Assembly: GCA_937870825.1 (NCBI GenBank)
Contig: CALMZO010000343.1
Span: 1 to 37,032, forward strand
Origin: an uncultured Chloroflexota bacterium
GTDB lineage: Bacteria > Chloroflexota > Anaerolineae > UBA4142 > SHND01
Reading direction: 5' to 3'
DNA: 37,032 nucleotides
The translations under genes and the position numbers were made by a program. Of this stretch, positions 24,501 to 31,611 are shown one piece after another. Numbering within the stretch: position 1 is the stretch's first letter; each line of letters starts with the position of its first letter. Below the pieces are notes generated by a model. The model was not told where the DNA came from. It saw only the letters and a program-made list of their open reading frames with translations, and made no database searches.

Positions 24501-24585
24501 AAAAGCCAAAAGCGAAAAGTTAAAAGCTAAAAGTTGCGACGCTGCGTCCTCACTTTTAGCTTTTAACTTTTTACTTTTTACTTTG
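24501..24585. repeat. 7-nt-period palindromic element between jag and pfkB
   Basis: Heptamers aaaagcc, aaaagcg, aaaagtt, aaaagct (from 24501) face cttttag, cttttaa, cttttta (from 24553). Arms 24515-24534 and 24552-24571 are complementary over 20 bp without mismatch, with a 17-nt loop. The last codon and stop of jag lie inside it. Confidence 0.88.
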
Positions 24586-25300
24586 GTAATATCATCACGC
24601 GCCGACGTTCGCCCTCGCCGATAGATTGGGTTTTGACGGTGGGGTGTTCTTTCAGGGTCACGTGGACGATGCGGCGTTCGTTCGGGGGCATGGCTTCGAG
24701 CGTAATTGGCTGACGACTTTGTTTGACGCGGTCTGCCATGCGTTTCGCCAATTCGCGCAAGACGCGTTCACGGCGGGAGCGATAGCCCTCTACGTCCACC
24801 GAGAAGCGTTCGTTGCTGCGCGTCTTGCTCGCGACAATCAAACGCGCGATATATTCCAAATCGCGCAACGTTTCGCCGCGGCGCCCGATGAGGATGCCCA
24901 AATCCGCTCCCACAATGTCCAACACGAACGCGGGTCCGTCTTCGGTCTCGAGGTCGGTGTGAATCACCACCTGCGAACGGATGCCCATACCGCGCAGCAA
25001 CGTTTCCAAAACCTGTTTTGCCACAGATTGAACATCTTGCGGTTCGGCGGGCGTTTCGAGAATCGCTGTCCGCGCGCCCGGCATGGCAGCTGCGGTGCTG
25101 AGAAGCGGCGCAGCAGTTTCGTAAATCGGTTCGAGGTCTTGGCGCAAAGTCAATTGGACGAGGACCGGACGTTCGGGGTCATCGCTCACGCTGTTCAAGA
25201 GTTCGACTTCAACTTGGTCGCGCGTCGCGACGAGTTCGGCAAGTCCGGTCTGAATCGCATCTTCGACGGTGCGCCCGGCAGATTTAACGCTTTTTTCCAC
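24578..25300 (-). CDS. jag: RNA-binding protein Jag/KhpB
   Basis: A 240-aa protein with three domains in the usual order: Jag-N (MEKSVKSAGRTVEDAIQTGL, 1-50), a KH domain with the GRRGETL loop (residues ~132-150, LGILIGRRGETL), and an R3H domain near the end (MPPNERRIVHVTLKEHP). KhpB/Jag binds many RNAs with KhpA and affects cell elongation and division in Firmicutes; it is normally encoded next to yidC, as here. GTG 25300 is the start and lies inside the end of yidC, giving a 17-bp overlap and probable translational coupling. The stop codon lies in a 7-nt-period element. Confidence 0.94.
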   Translation of the reverse strand: MEKSVKSAGRTVEDAIQTGLAELVATRDQVEVELLNSVSDDPERPVLVQLTLRQDLEPIYETAAPLLSTAAAMPGARTAILETPAEPQDVQSVAKQVLETLLRGMGIRSQVVIHTDLETEDGPAFVLDIVGADLGILIGRRGETLRDLEYIARLIVASKTRSNERFSVDVEGYRSRRERVLRELAKRMADRVKQSRQPITLEAMPPNERRIVHVTLKEHPTVKTQSIGEGERRRVMILPK

Positions 25301-26249
25301 TTGATTTTTTTCCCTTTTTCATGTTCGTTGAATTGCCAGTGCCGGGGGCTTGCCCTGAGTTTGGCGCTTGCGGCGTCATCAAATTGTCGTTGCCGTTGGT
25401 CGCCGGCATGGTCGGGGCATTGGTCTGGGATGTTTCCACAACGCGTTTTCGCCGTACTGGTTCCGGCGCGGCTTTGGGCAGCAAATTCGCCAAGCTGCTC
25501 CAGCCGCCCGTAAAGCCCTGCTGCACAATTCCAATGATGCTAAAGGTAATCCAGTAGAGTGCGAGCCCGATGGGCGCATTCAAAACGAAAAAGCCAAACA
25601 TCACCGGCATCATCAATTGCATGGATTGATTCATCTGCGCTTGCTGCGGGTCGAGGGTGGCTGTCGGCATCGTCATCATTTTTGTTTGCACGTACTGCGA
25701 GCCGACGACGAGCGCAATGACAAGTGCGATGATGATGATGTTTTGCGTACTGAGAATGACGCCCAAATTGAGACCAAAGAAATTTGCGTTCACGGGAATC
25801 AAATTGCCCGCGTTGACCAAGCCCGGATAAATGTGTTGGGACAGCGCCATCACTTGTTCGGGACGTTCCGCCATGACACCGTTGATGACATTGTACATGC
25901 CGATAAAAATCGGCAGCGGGAGCAGAGTCAACAAACAACCGAGATTGAACGGATTGATCGCGCCGTTCTCCTGGTAGAGTTTCATTTGTTGGCGCTGCAG
26001 TTCTTGCGGATTGTCTTTGTATTTTTTCTTGATTTCGTCAAGTTTGGGTTTCAGCGCCGCCATCTTTTCTTGCTGCGCTTTCATCGAAGATTGCGCTTTG
26101 ATGCGCAGCGGCGCGGTAATGAGACCAAAGATGACGGTAAAGAGAATGATGGCAACGCCATAATTGGGGATGTACGAGTACAGAAAAAGCATCGCGTTCA
26201 ACATGGGGTTGTACACGAGCGTGTTAAAAATAAATCCGAGAAGATCCAT
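25284..26249 (-). CDS. yidC: Membrane protein insertase YidC
   Basis: A 321-aa insertase of the YidC/Oxa1/Alb3 family that inserts and folds membrane proteins alone or with Sec. Five hydrophobic segments are visible: an N-terminal one (LLGFIFNTLVYNPML), a second at VAIILFTVIFGLIT, and three in the C-terminal half. The cytoplasmic coiled hairpin (KAQQEKMAALKPKLDEIKKK) and the SQYVQTKMM plus GLALYWITFSI region are typical. The tail is Lys/Gly-rich, suitable for ribosome binding. It lacks the large periplasmic P1 domain of proteobacterial YidC, so it is the short Gram-positive-like type. ATG 26249 is preferred over 26282 because MDLLGF starts the conserved region. Confidence 0.94.
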   Translation of the reverse strand: MDLLGFIFNTLVYNPMLNAMLFLYSYIPNYGVAIILFTVIFGLITAPLRIKAQSSMKAQQEKMAALKPKLDEIKKKYKDNPQELQRQQMKLYQENGAINPFNLGCLLTLLPLPIFIGMYNVINGVMAERPEQVMALSQHIYPGLVNAGNLIPVNANFFGLNLGVILSTQNIIIIALVIALVVGSQYVQTKMMTMPTATLDPQQAQMNQSMQLMMPVMFGFFVLNAPIGLALYWITFSIIGIVQQGFTGGWSSLANLLPKAAPEPVRRKRVVETSQTNAPTMPATNGNDNLMTPQAPNSGQAPGTGNSTNMKKGKKSSGKKR

Positions 26250-26288
26250 AGTAAAATTTCCGATTCTCTGGTTGCGCCGCAATGATTT

Positions 26289-27437
26289 CTATTGCGAACA
26301 GGCTTGTGCGCTCAATTGGTCGAAACACCAGCGGCGGGAACCGTCTGCCGCATTCAACGCATACATATTATATCCGTTTTGTCCGTTATAGCCGCTTGTC
26401 GGAACATAGAGTGTTCCGTTCTGCAAAACAGGCGTCGCGAGAATCGGTGCGCCGACAGATTCGTTTTTCCATTTCAACTGTGCGTTGTCCAAATTGAGGG
26501 CGTACACTTTGTGGTCGCTCGCGCCAAAATATCCGACGCCATCTTGAATCACAATCGCCGAGCGAATTTGCCCGCCGGCGGTAAAGGGCTGCGCCCATTT
26601 CGCGCTGCCCGTGTTGGCATCCAGCGCGTACACTTTGCCGGAGGTTGTGCCAAAGTACAACGTGCTGTTGTGCGCGGTCGGCGTCGCCCAAATCCATTCA
26701 TTCGGCTCGAGTGCAAATTCCCATTTCTTGCTGCTGCTGCCGGCATCGAGCGCGTAAAATTTATTCAACGCGCCAAAGTACACCGTGTTGTTCAAAACGA
26801 GTGGTTTCGCCGTAATCATGCCGCCGGCGTTAAAATTCCACTTTTGAATTCCGGTTGCTGCATCCAGCGCGTACAAATTGTGGTCGAGTGAACCGAAATA
26901 GACCGTGCCATTGTCGAACGCCGCGTCGCCCCACACTTTTTGCTGTGTAGCAAATTCCCATTTCTTGACGCCCGTTTCGGCATCGAGCGCGTAAAATTTA
27001 TTGTTGTTTGCGCCGAAATACACGGTGCCTTGTTCGACGAGCGGTGTCGGCACAATCGGCGCGCCGTCGTTGAATTGCCACTTGAGGCCACCCGACGCCG
27101 CGTCGAGCGCGTAAAAAATTCCGTCGTACGCGCCAAAGTACACTTTGCCGTTCACTGCGACAGGCGTACCATACACCGCAATCAAGGGTTTGTCGGTTTC
27201 ACCGTCATATTCCCATTTCTTGGTTCCCGTTGCCGCGTCCAGGGCGTACACTTTCGGAAGGGTGGAACCAAAGTAGAGGGAACCGTTATCGAACGTCGCC
27301 GAAGACCAACCCTGCGCGGGTGCGGAACCGCACGCGACCAATGCGAGGATAGAAAAAATCCCGAGTACGAAAATGATAAATGCTTTGATACGAAAACTCC
27401 GTCCGGCAGATAGCGAATGGCATATCGCGAATCGCAA
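26289..27437 (-). CDS. PQQ-like beta-propeller lipoprotein (BamB-like)
   Basis: A protein of up to 382 aa with a signal ending LALVAC (Cys near residue 36), then about eight repeats of YFGxxxxKxYALDAATGxxKWxF, the Trp-docking motif of PQQ-type propellers such as BamB. It would form an eight-bladed wheel on the outer face of the membrane. No quinone-binding or catalytic residues are evident, so a scaffold role is more likely. It sits between yidC and yidD inside the conserved rpmH cluster, an unusual position. The reading frame begins at TTG 27437, inside a 7-nt-period palindrome. No ATG or GTG lies between there and the signal core, so the true start is uncertain. Confidence 0.85.
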   Translation of the reverse strand: MRFAICHSLSAGRSFRIKAFIIFVLGIFSILALVACGSAPAQGWSSATFDNGSLYFGSTLPKVYALDAATGTKKWEYDGETDKPLIAVYGTPVAVNGKVYFGAYDGIFYALDAASGGLKWQFNDGAPIVPTPLVEQGTVYFGANNNKFYALDAETGVKKWEFATQQKVWGDAAFDNGTVYFGSLDHNLYALDAATGIQKWNFNAGGMITAKPLVLNNTVYFGALNKFYALDAGSSSKKWEFALEPNEWIWATPTAHNSTLYFGTTSGKVYALDANTGSAKWAQPFTAGGQIRSAIVIQDGVGYFGASDHKVYALNLDNAQLKWKNESVGAPILATPVLQNGTLYVPTSGYNGQNGYNMYALNAADGSRRWCFDQLSAQACSQ

Positions 27438-27478
27438 TCACAGTTCGACGATTCGCGATATGAGATACGCGAATTATT
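27409..27478. repeat. 7-nt-period palindromic element between yidD and the PQQ lipoprotein
   Basis: Units such as gatagcg, aatggca, tatcgcg, aatcgca repeat from 27409; attcgcg, atatgag, atacgcg repeat from 27451. Arms 27421-27434 and 27449-27462 are perfectly complementary over 14 bp, with a 14-nt loop. The yidD stop at 27474 lies at its edge. Confidence 0.82.
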
Positions 27479-27692
27479 CTTGATACGGCACAGGGTCAAA
27501 GCCCGGTGCATGAAAGGGATGGCAGCGCGCAATGCGTTTAATGGCGAGCCATCCGCCGTGGATCAATCCAAAGCGGTCCACCGCTTCCGCCGCGTACTGC
27601 GAACACGTCGGTTGATAACGACACGCCGACGGCAGCGCGGGCGAAAGAAACTTTTGATAAAAACGAATCGGTACGAGAGCAATGTATTTCAT
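27474..27692 (-). CDS. yidD: Membrane protein insertion efficiency factor YidD
   Basis: A 72-aa protein with the invariant family pattern: an amphipathic N-terminus ([20 protein letters not shown]), the Cys pair region [15 protein letters not shown], and [20 protein letters not shown] near the end. YidD assists YidC at the membrane. The length (typically 70-85) and gene order rnpA-yidD agree with the family. It starts 13 bp after rnpA. Confidence 0.95.
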   Translation of the reverse strand: MKYIALVPIRFYQKFLSPALPSACRYQPTCSQYAAEAVDRFGLIHGGWLAIKRIARCHPFHAPGFDPVPYQE

Positions 27693-27705
27693 GAAATAAA
27701 ATTCA

Positions 27706-28038
27706 CTACAACAATTTCGCGCGTTTCAACACATCCTGCACCGCTTGCGTAATATCCGTGAACGCCGCATCCGTAATGTTACCCCGCGCAATGAATACGA
27801 AATCAAAGCCCTTTGGTATCTTGAGAAAAAGCGGACGAACAGCTTCACGCAAGCGACGTTTCGCGCGATTCCGCGTCACCGCATTCCCGATTTTCGTTCC
27901 CGCCACAAAAGCCACGCGCGAATGCTCCAAGCCATTCGCGCGCACTCGCAATATAACAAGCGGGTGGGCAAACGCGCGTCCTTGTTGCCACACCCGCTGT
28001 ACATCGGATTCTGCTTTCAGCCGCCACGCGCGTTTCAC
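27706..28038 (-). CDS. rnpA: Ribonuclease P protein component
   Basis: A 110-aa basic protein, the protein subunit of RNase P that helps the RNA cleave tRNA 5' leaders. The RNR motif region is complete ([19 protein letters not shown]), preceded by SRVAFVAG. The C-terminal strand DFVFIARG is followed by the final helix. The open frame extends upstream to 28242, but that part overlaps rpmH in another frame, so GTG 28038 ([12 protein letters not shown]) is chosen; it leaves an 11-bp gap after rpmH. The RNase P RNA gene is not in this window. Confidence 0.94.
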   Translation of the reverse strand: MKRAWRLKAESDVQRVWQQGRAFAHPLVILRVRANGLEHSRVAFVAGTKIGNAVTRNRAKRRLREAVRPLFLKIPKGFDFVFIARGNITDAAFTDITQAVQDVLKRAKLL

Positions 28039-28049
28039 ACAAAATTCGA

Positions 28050-28217
28050 TTACGGCACGCGAAAGACTTTGGCGCGTTTCACGCCGACGGTCAGTCGCGC
28101 GCGTCCTTTGGCGCGGCGCGCTTTTAACACGTTGCGTCCGCCGACAGAACGCATTTTGCGACGGAAACCATGCACGCGCAGACGATGCAAACGTTTGGGT
28201 TGATACGGTCGTTTCAC
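28050..28217 (-). CDS. rpmH: 50S ribosomal protein L34
   Basis: A 55-aa basic protein of the large ribosomal subunit. The signature [17 protein letters not shown] is at the N-terminus, followed by [20 protein letters not shown] and a short family-variable tail ([14 protein letters not shown]). The GTG start at 28217 has a good Shine-Dalgarno site (gaggagc). It is the first gene of the rpmH-rnpA-yidD cluster and is preceded by its own promoter. It falls below the usual length cutoff for gene callers. Confidence 0.96.
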   Translation of the reverse strand: MKRPYQPKRLHRLRVHGFRRKMRSVGGRNVLKARRAKGRARLTVGVKRAKVFRVP

Positions 28218-28318
28218 CTTGATTGCTCCTCAAAATGGGCAATGAAATGGCTGCCCCTTACGATTTCAAATTTGCAAAAAAATCGCGCGGCATACTTGCA
28301 CCACGCGGGCAAGTCGGA

Positions 28319-28346
28319 ATTATACACGCGCGCGATAGAATTACAA
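28319..28346 (-). promoter_or_regulatory. Promoter of rpmH
   Basis: On the minus strand TTGTAA (28341-28346) and TATAAT (28319-28324) are separated by 16 nt, ~100 nt upstream of the rpmH start. The -35 touches a 7-nt-period array. Confidence 0.55.
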
Positions 28347-28394
28347 AATTGCGGTTACCAGATGGTAAATTGCGAATCGCGTATCGTAAAGTAC
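28346..28394. repeat. 7-nt-period array upstream of rpmH
   Basis: Seven consecutive heptamers begin with aaattgc and include a second aaattgc three units later, then gaatcgc and gtatcgt. A small palindrome (ttacca / tggtaa) is embedded. The array abuts the MITE-like element at 28397. Confidence 0.75.
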
Positions 28395-28396
28395 CC

Positions 28397-28501
28397 TAGT
28401 GCAGCATTAAACAAGTTCTTGGGAGTCGCGCACAATGAAATCGTTTAGAAAGCGTCTTTCAACGCATCGGTACGCAAAACAAGTTGGTGAATGATGCACT
28501 A
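28397..28501 (-). mobile_element. MITE-like element, copy 2 (105 bp)
   Basis: Terminal repeats TAGTGCA and TGCACTA bracket a 105-bp sequence almost identical, in inverted orientation, to 21793-21896. It lies between the rpmH promoter region and the Nth-family gene, ending 4 bp before that gene's stop. No transposase is present in the window. Confidence 0.82.
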
Positions 28502-28505
28502 GCAC

Positions 28506-29189
28506 CTAATCTCCGACCCCTCTCTTGGCGCACATTCGATTGAGCGGACATTTCCCGCAGCTCGGCGCACGTTTCGTACACGTGTCTTTCGCGTGCAAAA
28601 CCAAGAGGGCGTGAAATTCGTTGAACAGCGCGACATTGTGCGGCAAATGCTCCATGAACAGTTGCTGCAATTCCGCGTACGGAACCGTTTCGTCCACCCA
28701 GCCCATCCGATAAAAAATGCGGCGTGTGTACGCGTCCACCACAAAAATCGGCTGCTCGGCGGCATAGAGCAAAATCGCGTCCGCCGTTTCGGGACCGATG
28801 CCGTTCAATGCCAACAATTGCGCGCGCTGGGTTGCCAAATCACCGCCGCGCATCGTTTCCACCACATCGCCGTATTCGCGTCCCAAAAATTCCGCGAGCG
28901 TTTTCAAACGTTTCGGCTTGCGCGTGGTGAATCCCGCCGAACGAATCAACTCGGTCAGTACTGGGATTTCGATTTCGCGCAGGCGTGACGGCTCCAAACA
29001 CTTTGCGCGTTTCAGGTTCGCGAGCGCCTTTTCGACATTCGTCCACGACGTATTCTGCGTCAAAATCGCGCCGACCATAATCTCCCATTTCGATTCGTGG
29101 GGCCACCAATTGGGCGCGCCATACTGCGCGCGTAATGTTTCAAACACGCGCAACAGCTGTTTCTTGACGTTTGACGCTTGACGCTTCAC
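28506..29189 (-). CDS. Nth-family DNA glycosylase lacking the catalytic Lys
   Basis: A 227-aa HhH-GPD base-excision glycosylase. The helix-hairpin-helix is LLALNGIGPETADAILLYA, the catalytic Asp is in FVVDAYTRRIFYRMG, and the C-terminal [4Fe-4S] ligands follow the C-x6-C-x2-C-x5-C pattern (CTKRAPSCGKCPLNRMC). Endonuclease III has Lys in the position occupied here by Glu (GIGPETAD), so this should be a monofunctional glycosylase without AP-lyase activity, like MagIII. Substrates might be alkylated purines, an inference. The N-terminal codons from GTG 29189 are encoded by a 7-nt-period array, so the true start may lie a few codons downstream. It is divergent from the sixA operon. Confidence 0.9.
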   Translation of the reverse strand: MKRQASNVKKQLLRVFETLRAQYGAPNWWPHESKWEIMVGAILTQNTSWTNVEKALANLKRAKCLEPSRLREIEIPVLTELIRSAGFTTRKPKRLKTLAEFLGREYGDVVETMRGGDLATQRAQLLALNGIGPETADAILLYAAEQPIFVVDAYTRRIFYRMGWVDETVPYAELQQLFMEHLPHNVALFNEFHALLVLHAKDTCTKRAPSCGKCPLNRMCAKRGVGD

Positions 29190-29191
29190 GT
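29164..29191. repeat. 7-nt-period array at the 5' end of the glycosylase gene
   Basis: Four consecutive heptamers (ttgacgt, ttgacgc twice, ttcacgt) occupy the first ten codons of the minus-strand glycosylase. No inverted partner arm is seen. Confidence 0.7.
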
Positions 29192-29207
29192 TCCTGATTC
29201 TATCACT

Positions 29208-29236
29208 TTGCGTTCGCGTACTGTCACGCGTATAAT
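29208..29236 (+). promoter_or_regulatory. Promoter of the sixA operon
   Basis: TTGCGT (29208-29213) and TATAAT (29231-29236) are spaced by exactly 17 nt, 26 nt upstream of the ATG at 29263. Confidence 0.72.
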
Positions 29237-29262
29237 CGCGCTGAAGGATGCGCGGAGGAGAA

Positions 29263-29730
29263 ATGAAACTCTATTTTTTGCGTCACGGGCAAGCGAACTG
29301 GGAACATTGGGAACGCCCTGACGACGAACGTCCGCTCACGAAAAAAGGACGCAAAGAAGTTGAAAGTATCGCGGGCGCGCTCCGGGAACTCAAAGTCCGT
29401 CCCCACGAAATTCTTACCAGCCCGCTGCCGCGCGCCTTTGAAACCGCGCAAATCGTTTGCGAAAAATTGGATGTGGAACTGGTCACGACGCCGTTGCTCG
29501 CACCGGGCTTTGGACTGCACTCTCTCCGTCAATTGTTAGGCGATTACCCGGAACGCGATTTGATGCTGGTGGGACACGAACCCGATTTTTCGCTCGCGCT
29601 CGCACAGCTCACCGGCGGCACGGTGCGAATAGCCAAAGCCGGACTCGCGCGCGTGGATATGGAAAACATCGCTGACCTGCGCGGAGAACTCGTGTGGCTC
29701 ATTCCACCCAAAGTGCTAAAGGAAATTTAA
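29263..29730 (+). CDS. sixA: Phosphohistidine phosphatase SixA-like
   Basis: A 155-aa histidine-phosphatase-superfamily protein. The N-terminal RHGQA motif carries the nucleophile His and its Arg partner; the second catalytic His is in MLVGHEPDFS. Further SixA features are RPLTKKGRKEV and ILTSPLPRAFETAQ. SixA removes phosphate from His in phosphotransfer proteins. The ATG at 29263 is chosen because of the strong Shine-Dalgarno site (ggagga) and because MKLYFLRHG is the family start; an upstream ATG at 29248 adds five atypical residues. It is followed after 1 bp by the TIM-barrel gene, implying an operon. Confidence 0.92.
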   Translation: MKLYFLRHGQANWEHWERPDDERPLTKKGRKEVESIAGALRELKVRPHEILTSPLPRAFETAQIVCEKLDVELVTTPLLAPGFGLHSLRQLLGDYPERDLMLVGHEPDFSLALAQLTGGTVRIAKAGLARVDMENIADLRGELVWLIPPKVLKEI

Positions 29731-29731
29731 C

Positions 29732-30940
29732 ATGGCAGAAATTCTCGTCGGTTGTGCCTTGTCGGATGTGAATCGCGCGGACTTGCCGCGCAATTTGCGC
29801 GTGCCGGAACGTCTCACCGATTACATGGAATTGTATCAAGCGCGTGTGGAATCGCGGTACGTCTTGTTCGAGTTGCAGCCCGAAGACTTGTGGACGGTGC
29901 CCGCGACCTTTCCCGACCAATTCATTCCGCGTAAAAACAATCGCTGGTGGCGTACCGTGCAATCCCAGCCCGACCTGTTGGTGAAACTGCGCGCGCCCAA
30001 CATGCGCGTCGGCGTCCATCAACCGATTCAAAATCGCGACGCGCTCTCGTCGAATTTTTTTCACAAGTACGAAGCGATTGAAGCGACCAAGCAAGCGATG
30101 GAATTTGCGGAATACATTGACGCCGACTATTTCGTCTTTCATCTCGCGCACGTGGACAAATGGAACTGGGACCGCCAAGACCAAATGGACAAGGCGGTCA
30201 AAGTCTTTAATGTCTTTGCCACATATTATACCGCGCGCGAAATGAGTTTTATCCCGCTCATCGAAACACTCGAATTTCCAAAATTTCCGGCAACGGGCGC
30301 GGAAGCATTTCTCTTGCTCAAAGAATGTCGCAAAGCCTTACGCAACACCAAACTCGCGTTCAATCTCGCGCACTTGTGGGGTTCGCGCAATCGAATGCTC
30401 GCCACCGGCCATTGGCCCGACGAACGCGTCTCGTTTGAAGCCTCGCTCGAATACGCGCTCGAAACCTTGGCGAACGAGATTCATGTGTTTCATTTGAGCG
30501 GCGGCTGGGAATCGGAAACGCACGCGGTACCGGGCTTGCATCCCCAGCAAGACCCCTTCCGCTATCCCATCAAACTGCGCGAGAGTCCGAGCGTGTACGC
30601 CGAATCGGGCGAGATGGATTTGAATCGTGTGTTGGAATTGCTCGTAACGGCAACGGTGCGGCGCGGCAATGAGCTCAACTTGGTGCTGCAAGTGTTTGAC
30701 CGCGACATTGAGCAAATTCTCGAAGCCGCGCGCCTGATTCGGCATGACTTGTACGCTCGCGCCAACGCGCCCGCCCAAGAATATCGCCCCATTGAAATTG
30801 CAACACCCGCGAAGCCGAAACGCAAAACAACGCGCCGTCGTTCCCTCGCGCGTGGTGTGTCCGCCGCGCGCGTCAAGGGCAACGGACACGCGACGAACGC
30901 CAAAAAGAAAAAACCGCGCAGTAAAAAATCCAAAAAATAA
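29732..30940 (+). CDS. TIM-barrel protein (sugar-phosphate-isomerase-like) with basic tail
   Basis: A 402-aa protein. Residues ~1-330 show the alternating strand/helix pattern of xylose-isomerase-like TIM barrels, with candidate active-site strands ending in FVFHLAH, PLIETLEF, FNLAHLWG, HVFHLSGGW and NLVLQVFD. His and Glu residues at strand ends (in FHLAHVDKW, IETLE, FHLSGGWESETH) resemble a metal site, but no named subfamily is recognised. The last ~60 residues are very rich in Lys and Arg (KPKRKTTRRRSLARG; end KKKKPRSKKSKK), suggesting nucleic-acid or polyanion binding. It is co-transcribed with sixA (1-bp gap) and followed by a clear terminator. Confidence 0.7.
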   Translation: MAEILVGCALSDVNRADLPRNLRVPERLTDYMELYQARVESRYVLFELQPEDLWTVPATFPDQFIPRKNNRWWRTVQSQPDLLVKLRAPNMRVGVHQPIQNRDALSSNFFHKYEAIEATKQAMEFAEYIDADYFVFHLAHVDKWNWDRQDQMDKAVKVFNVFATYYTAREMSFIPLIETLEFPKFPATGAEAFLLLKECRKALRNTKLAFNLAHLWGSRNRMLATGHWPDERVSFEASLEYALETLANEIHVFHLSGGWESETHAVPGLHPQQDPFRYPIKLRESPSVYAESGEMDLNRVLELLVTATVRRGNELNLVLQVFDRDIEQILEAARLIRHDLYARANAPAQEYRPIEIATPAKPKRKTTRRRSLARGVSAARVKGNGHATNAKKKKPRSKKSKK

Positions 30941-30947
30941 TTCGCAA

Positions 30948-30977
30948 AAAAATTCGAGCGAACCGGCTCGAATTTTT
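30948..30977. terminator. Bidirectional terminator after the TIM-barrel gene
   Basis: Perfect 12-bp arms (30948-30959 / 30966-30977) with a 6-nt loop and A/T runs on both sides lie between the convergent TIM-barrel and YbaK-type genes. Confidence 0.9.
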
Positions 30978-31008
30978 GTTTCCGTGCGTTCCCCTGTTCC
31001 CCGCAGCT

Positions 31009-31497
31009 TTATGCTTCCACACCATTCGTTATATCGGCAATTTCCGCGTTCGTTAAACGCATCAATGTCTCGCGTTCAATCGGAAAAACCGAATGCGGTG
31101 TGCCTGCCGCCGCCCACAAGATATCAAAACGCAGCAGCGATTCGTCAAACAACTTGGCTTTGATTTCATCGCTCGTGTGCGCGATGGGCGCAACGCCGCC
31201 GATGGCAAAACCCGTTCGCGCGCGGACTTCATTCGCGTTGGCAATACGCACCGTACCCGCGTGCAATGCCCGCGCGATTTTGAATGGGTCCGCGCGGCGG
31301 TCTCCCGCGACCAATGCAAGCACCGTATCGCGTTCGTCCAACACAAACACCAGCGATTTTACAATTTGTCCCAGTTCGCATCCGACAGCATCCGCCGCCT
31401 GCTGCGCGGTGCGCGTCGAATCGGACAGCTCGTGAATTTCAATGTCGAGTGAATGTGCGCGGAAAAATGCGCGCACGCGGTCAATGGATTTTGCCAT
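31009..31497 (-). CDS. YbaK/ProX-type aminoacyl-tRNA deacylase
   Basis: A 162-aa editing-domain protein. The YbaK/EbsC-family pattern is complete: ELSDSTRTAQQAADAVG, then QIVKSLVFVLDERD with the central Lys, LVAGDRRADPFKIARAL, and TGFAIGGVAPIAHT as the substrate loop. Members hydrolyse misacylated tRNAs (for example Cys-tRNAPro or Ala-tRNAPro); which one cannot be read here. The frame opens at 31611 but ATG 31497 (MAKSIDRVRAFF) matches the family start, and the upstream 38 residues look non-coding. No strong Shine-Dalgarno site is seen. It ends against the 30948-30977 terminator. Confidence 0.91.
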   Translation of the reverse strand: MAKSIDRVRAFFRAHSLDIEIHELSDSTRTAQQAADAVGCELGQIVKSLVFVLDERDTVLALVAGDRRADPFKIARALHAGTVRIANANEVRARTGFAIGGVAPIAHTSDEIKAKLFDESLLRFDILWAAAGTPHSVFPIERETLMRLTNAEIADITNGVEA

Positions 31498-31611
31498 AGG
31501 AATGAAAAAGGCGCGCCGGAAACAGAGTTTCAAGACCACGCGCCTCGTATCAAGTTGAGTTCGCTGGAGATTATAGTCAGCAACGCAAGGGCTGCAACTG
31601 TCGTTGCACAC

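Noticed and set aside
28218-28396. oriC upstream of rpmH
   Set aside because: No cluster of TTATCCACA-like boxes and no AT-rich unwinding region; only a promoter, a heptamer array and a MITE.
7567-29191. Reading the heptamer arrays as a CRISPR or ordinary microsatellites
   Set aside because: There are no constant repeats with unique spacers, and the units are degenerate with words that change from locus to locus.
29299-29320. TGGGAAC repeats resembling the SARP operator
   Set aside because: Spacing is 9 bp rather than 11, and they lie inside the sixA coding sequence, where they encode WEHWER.
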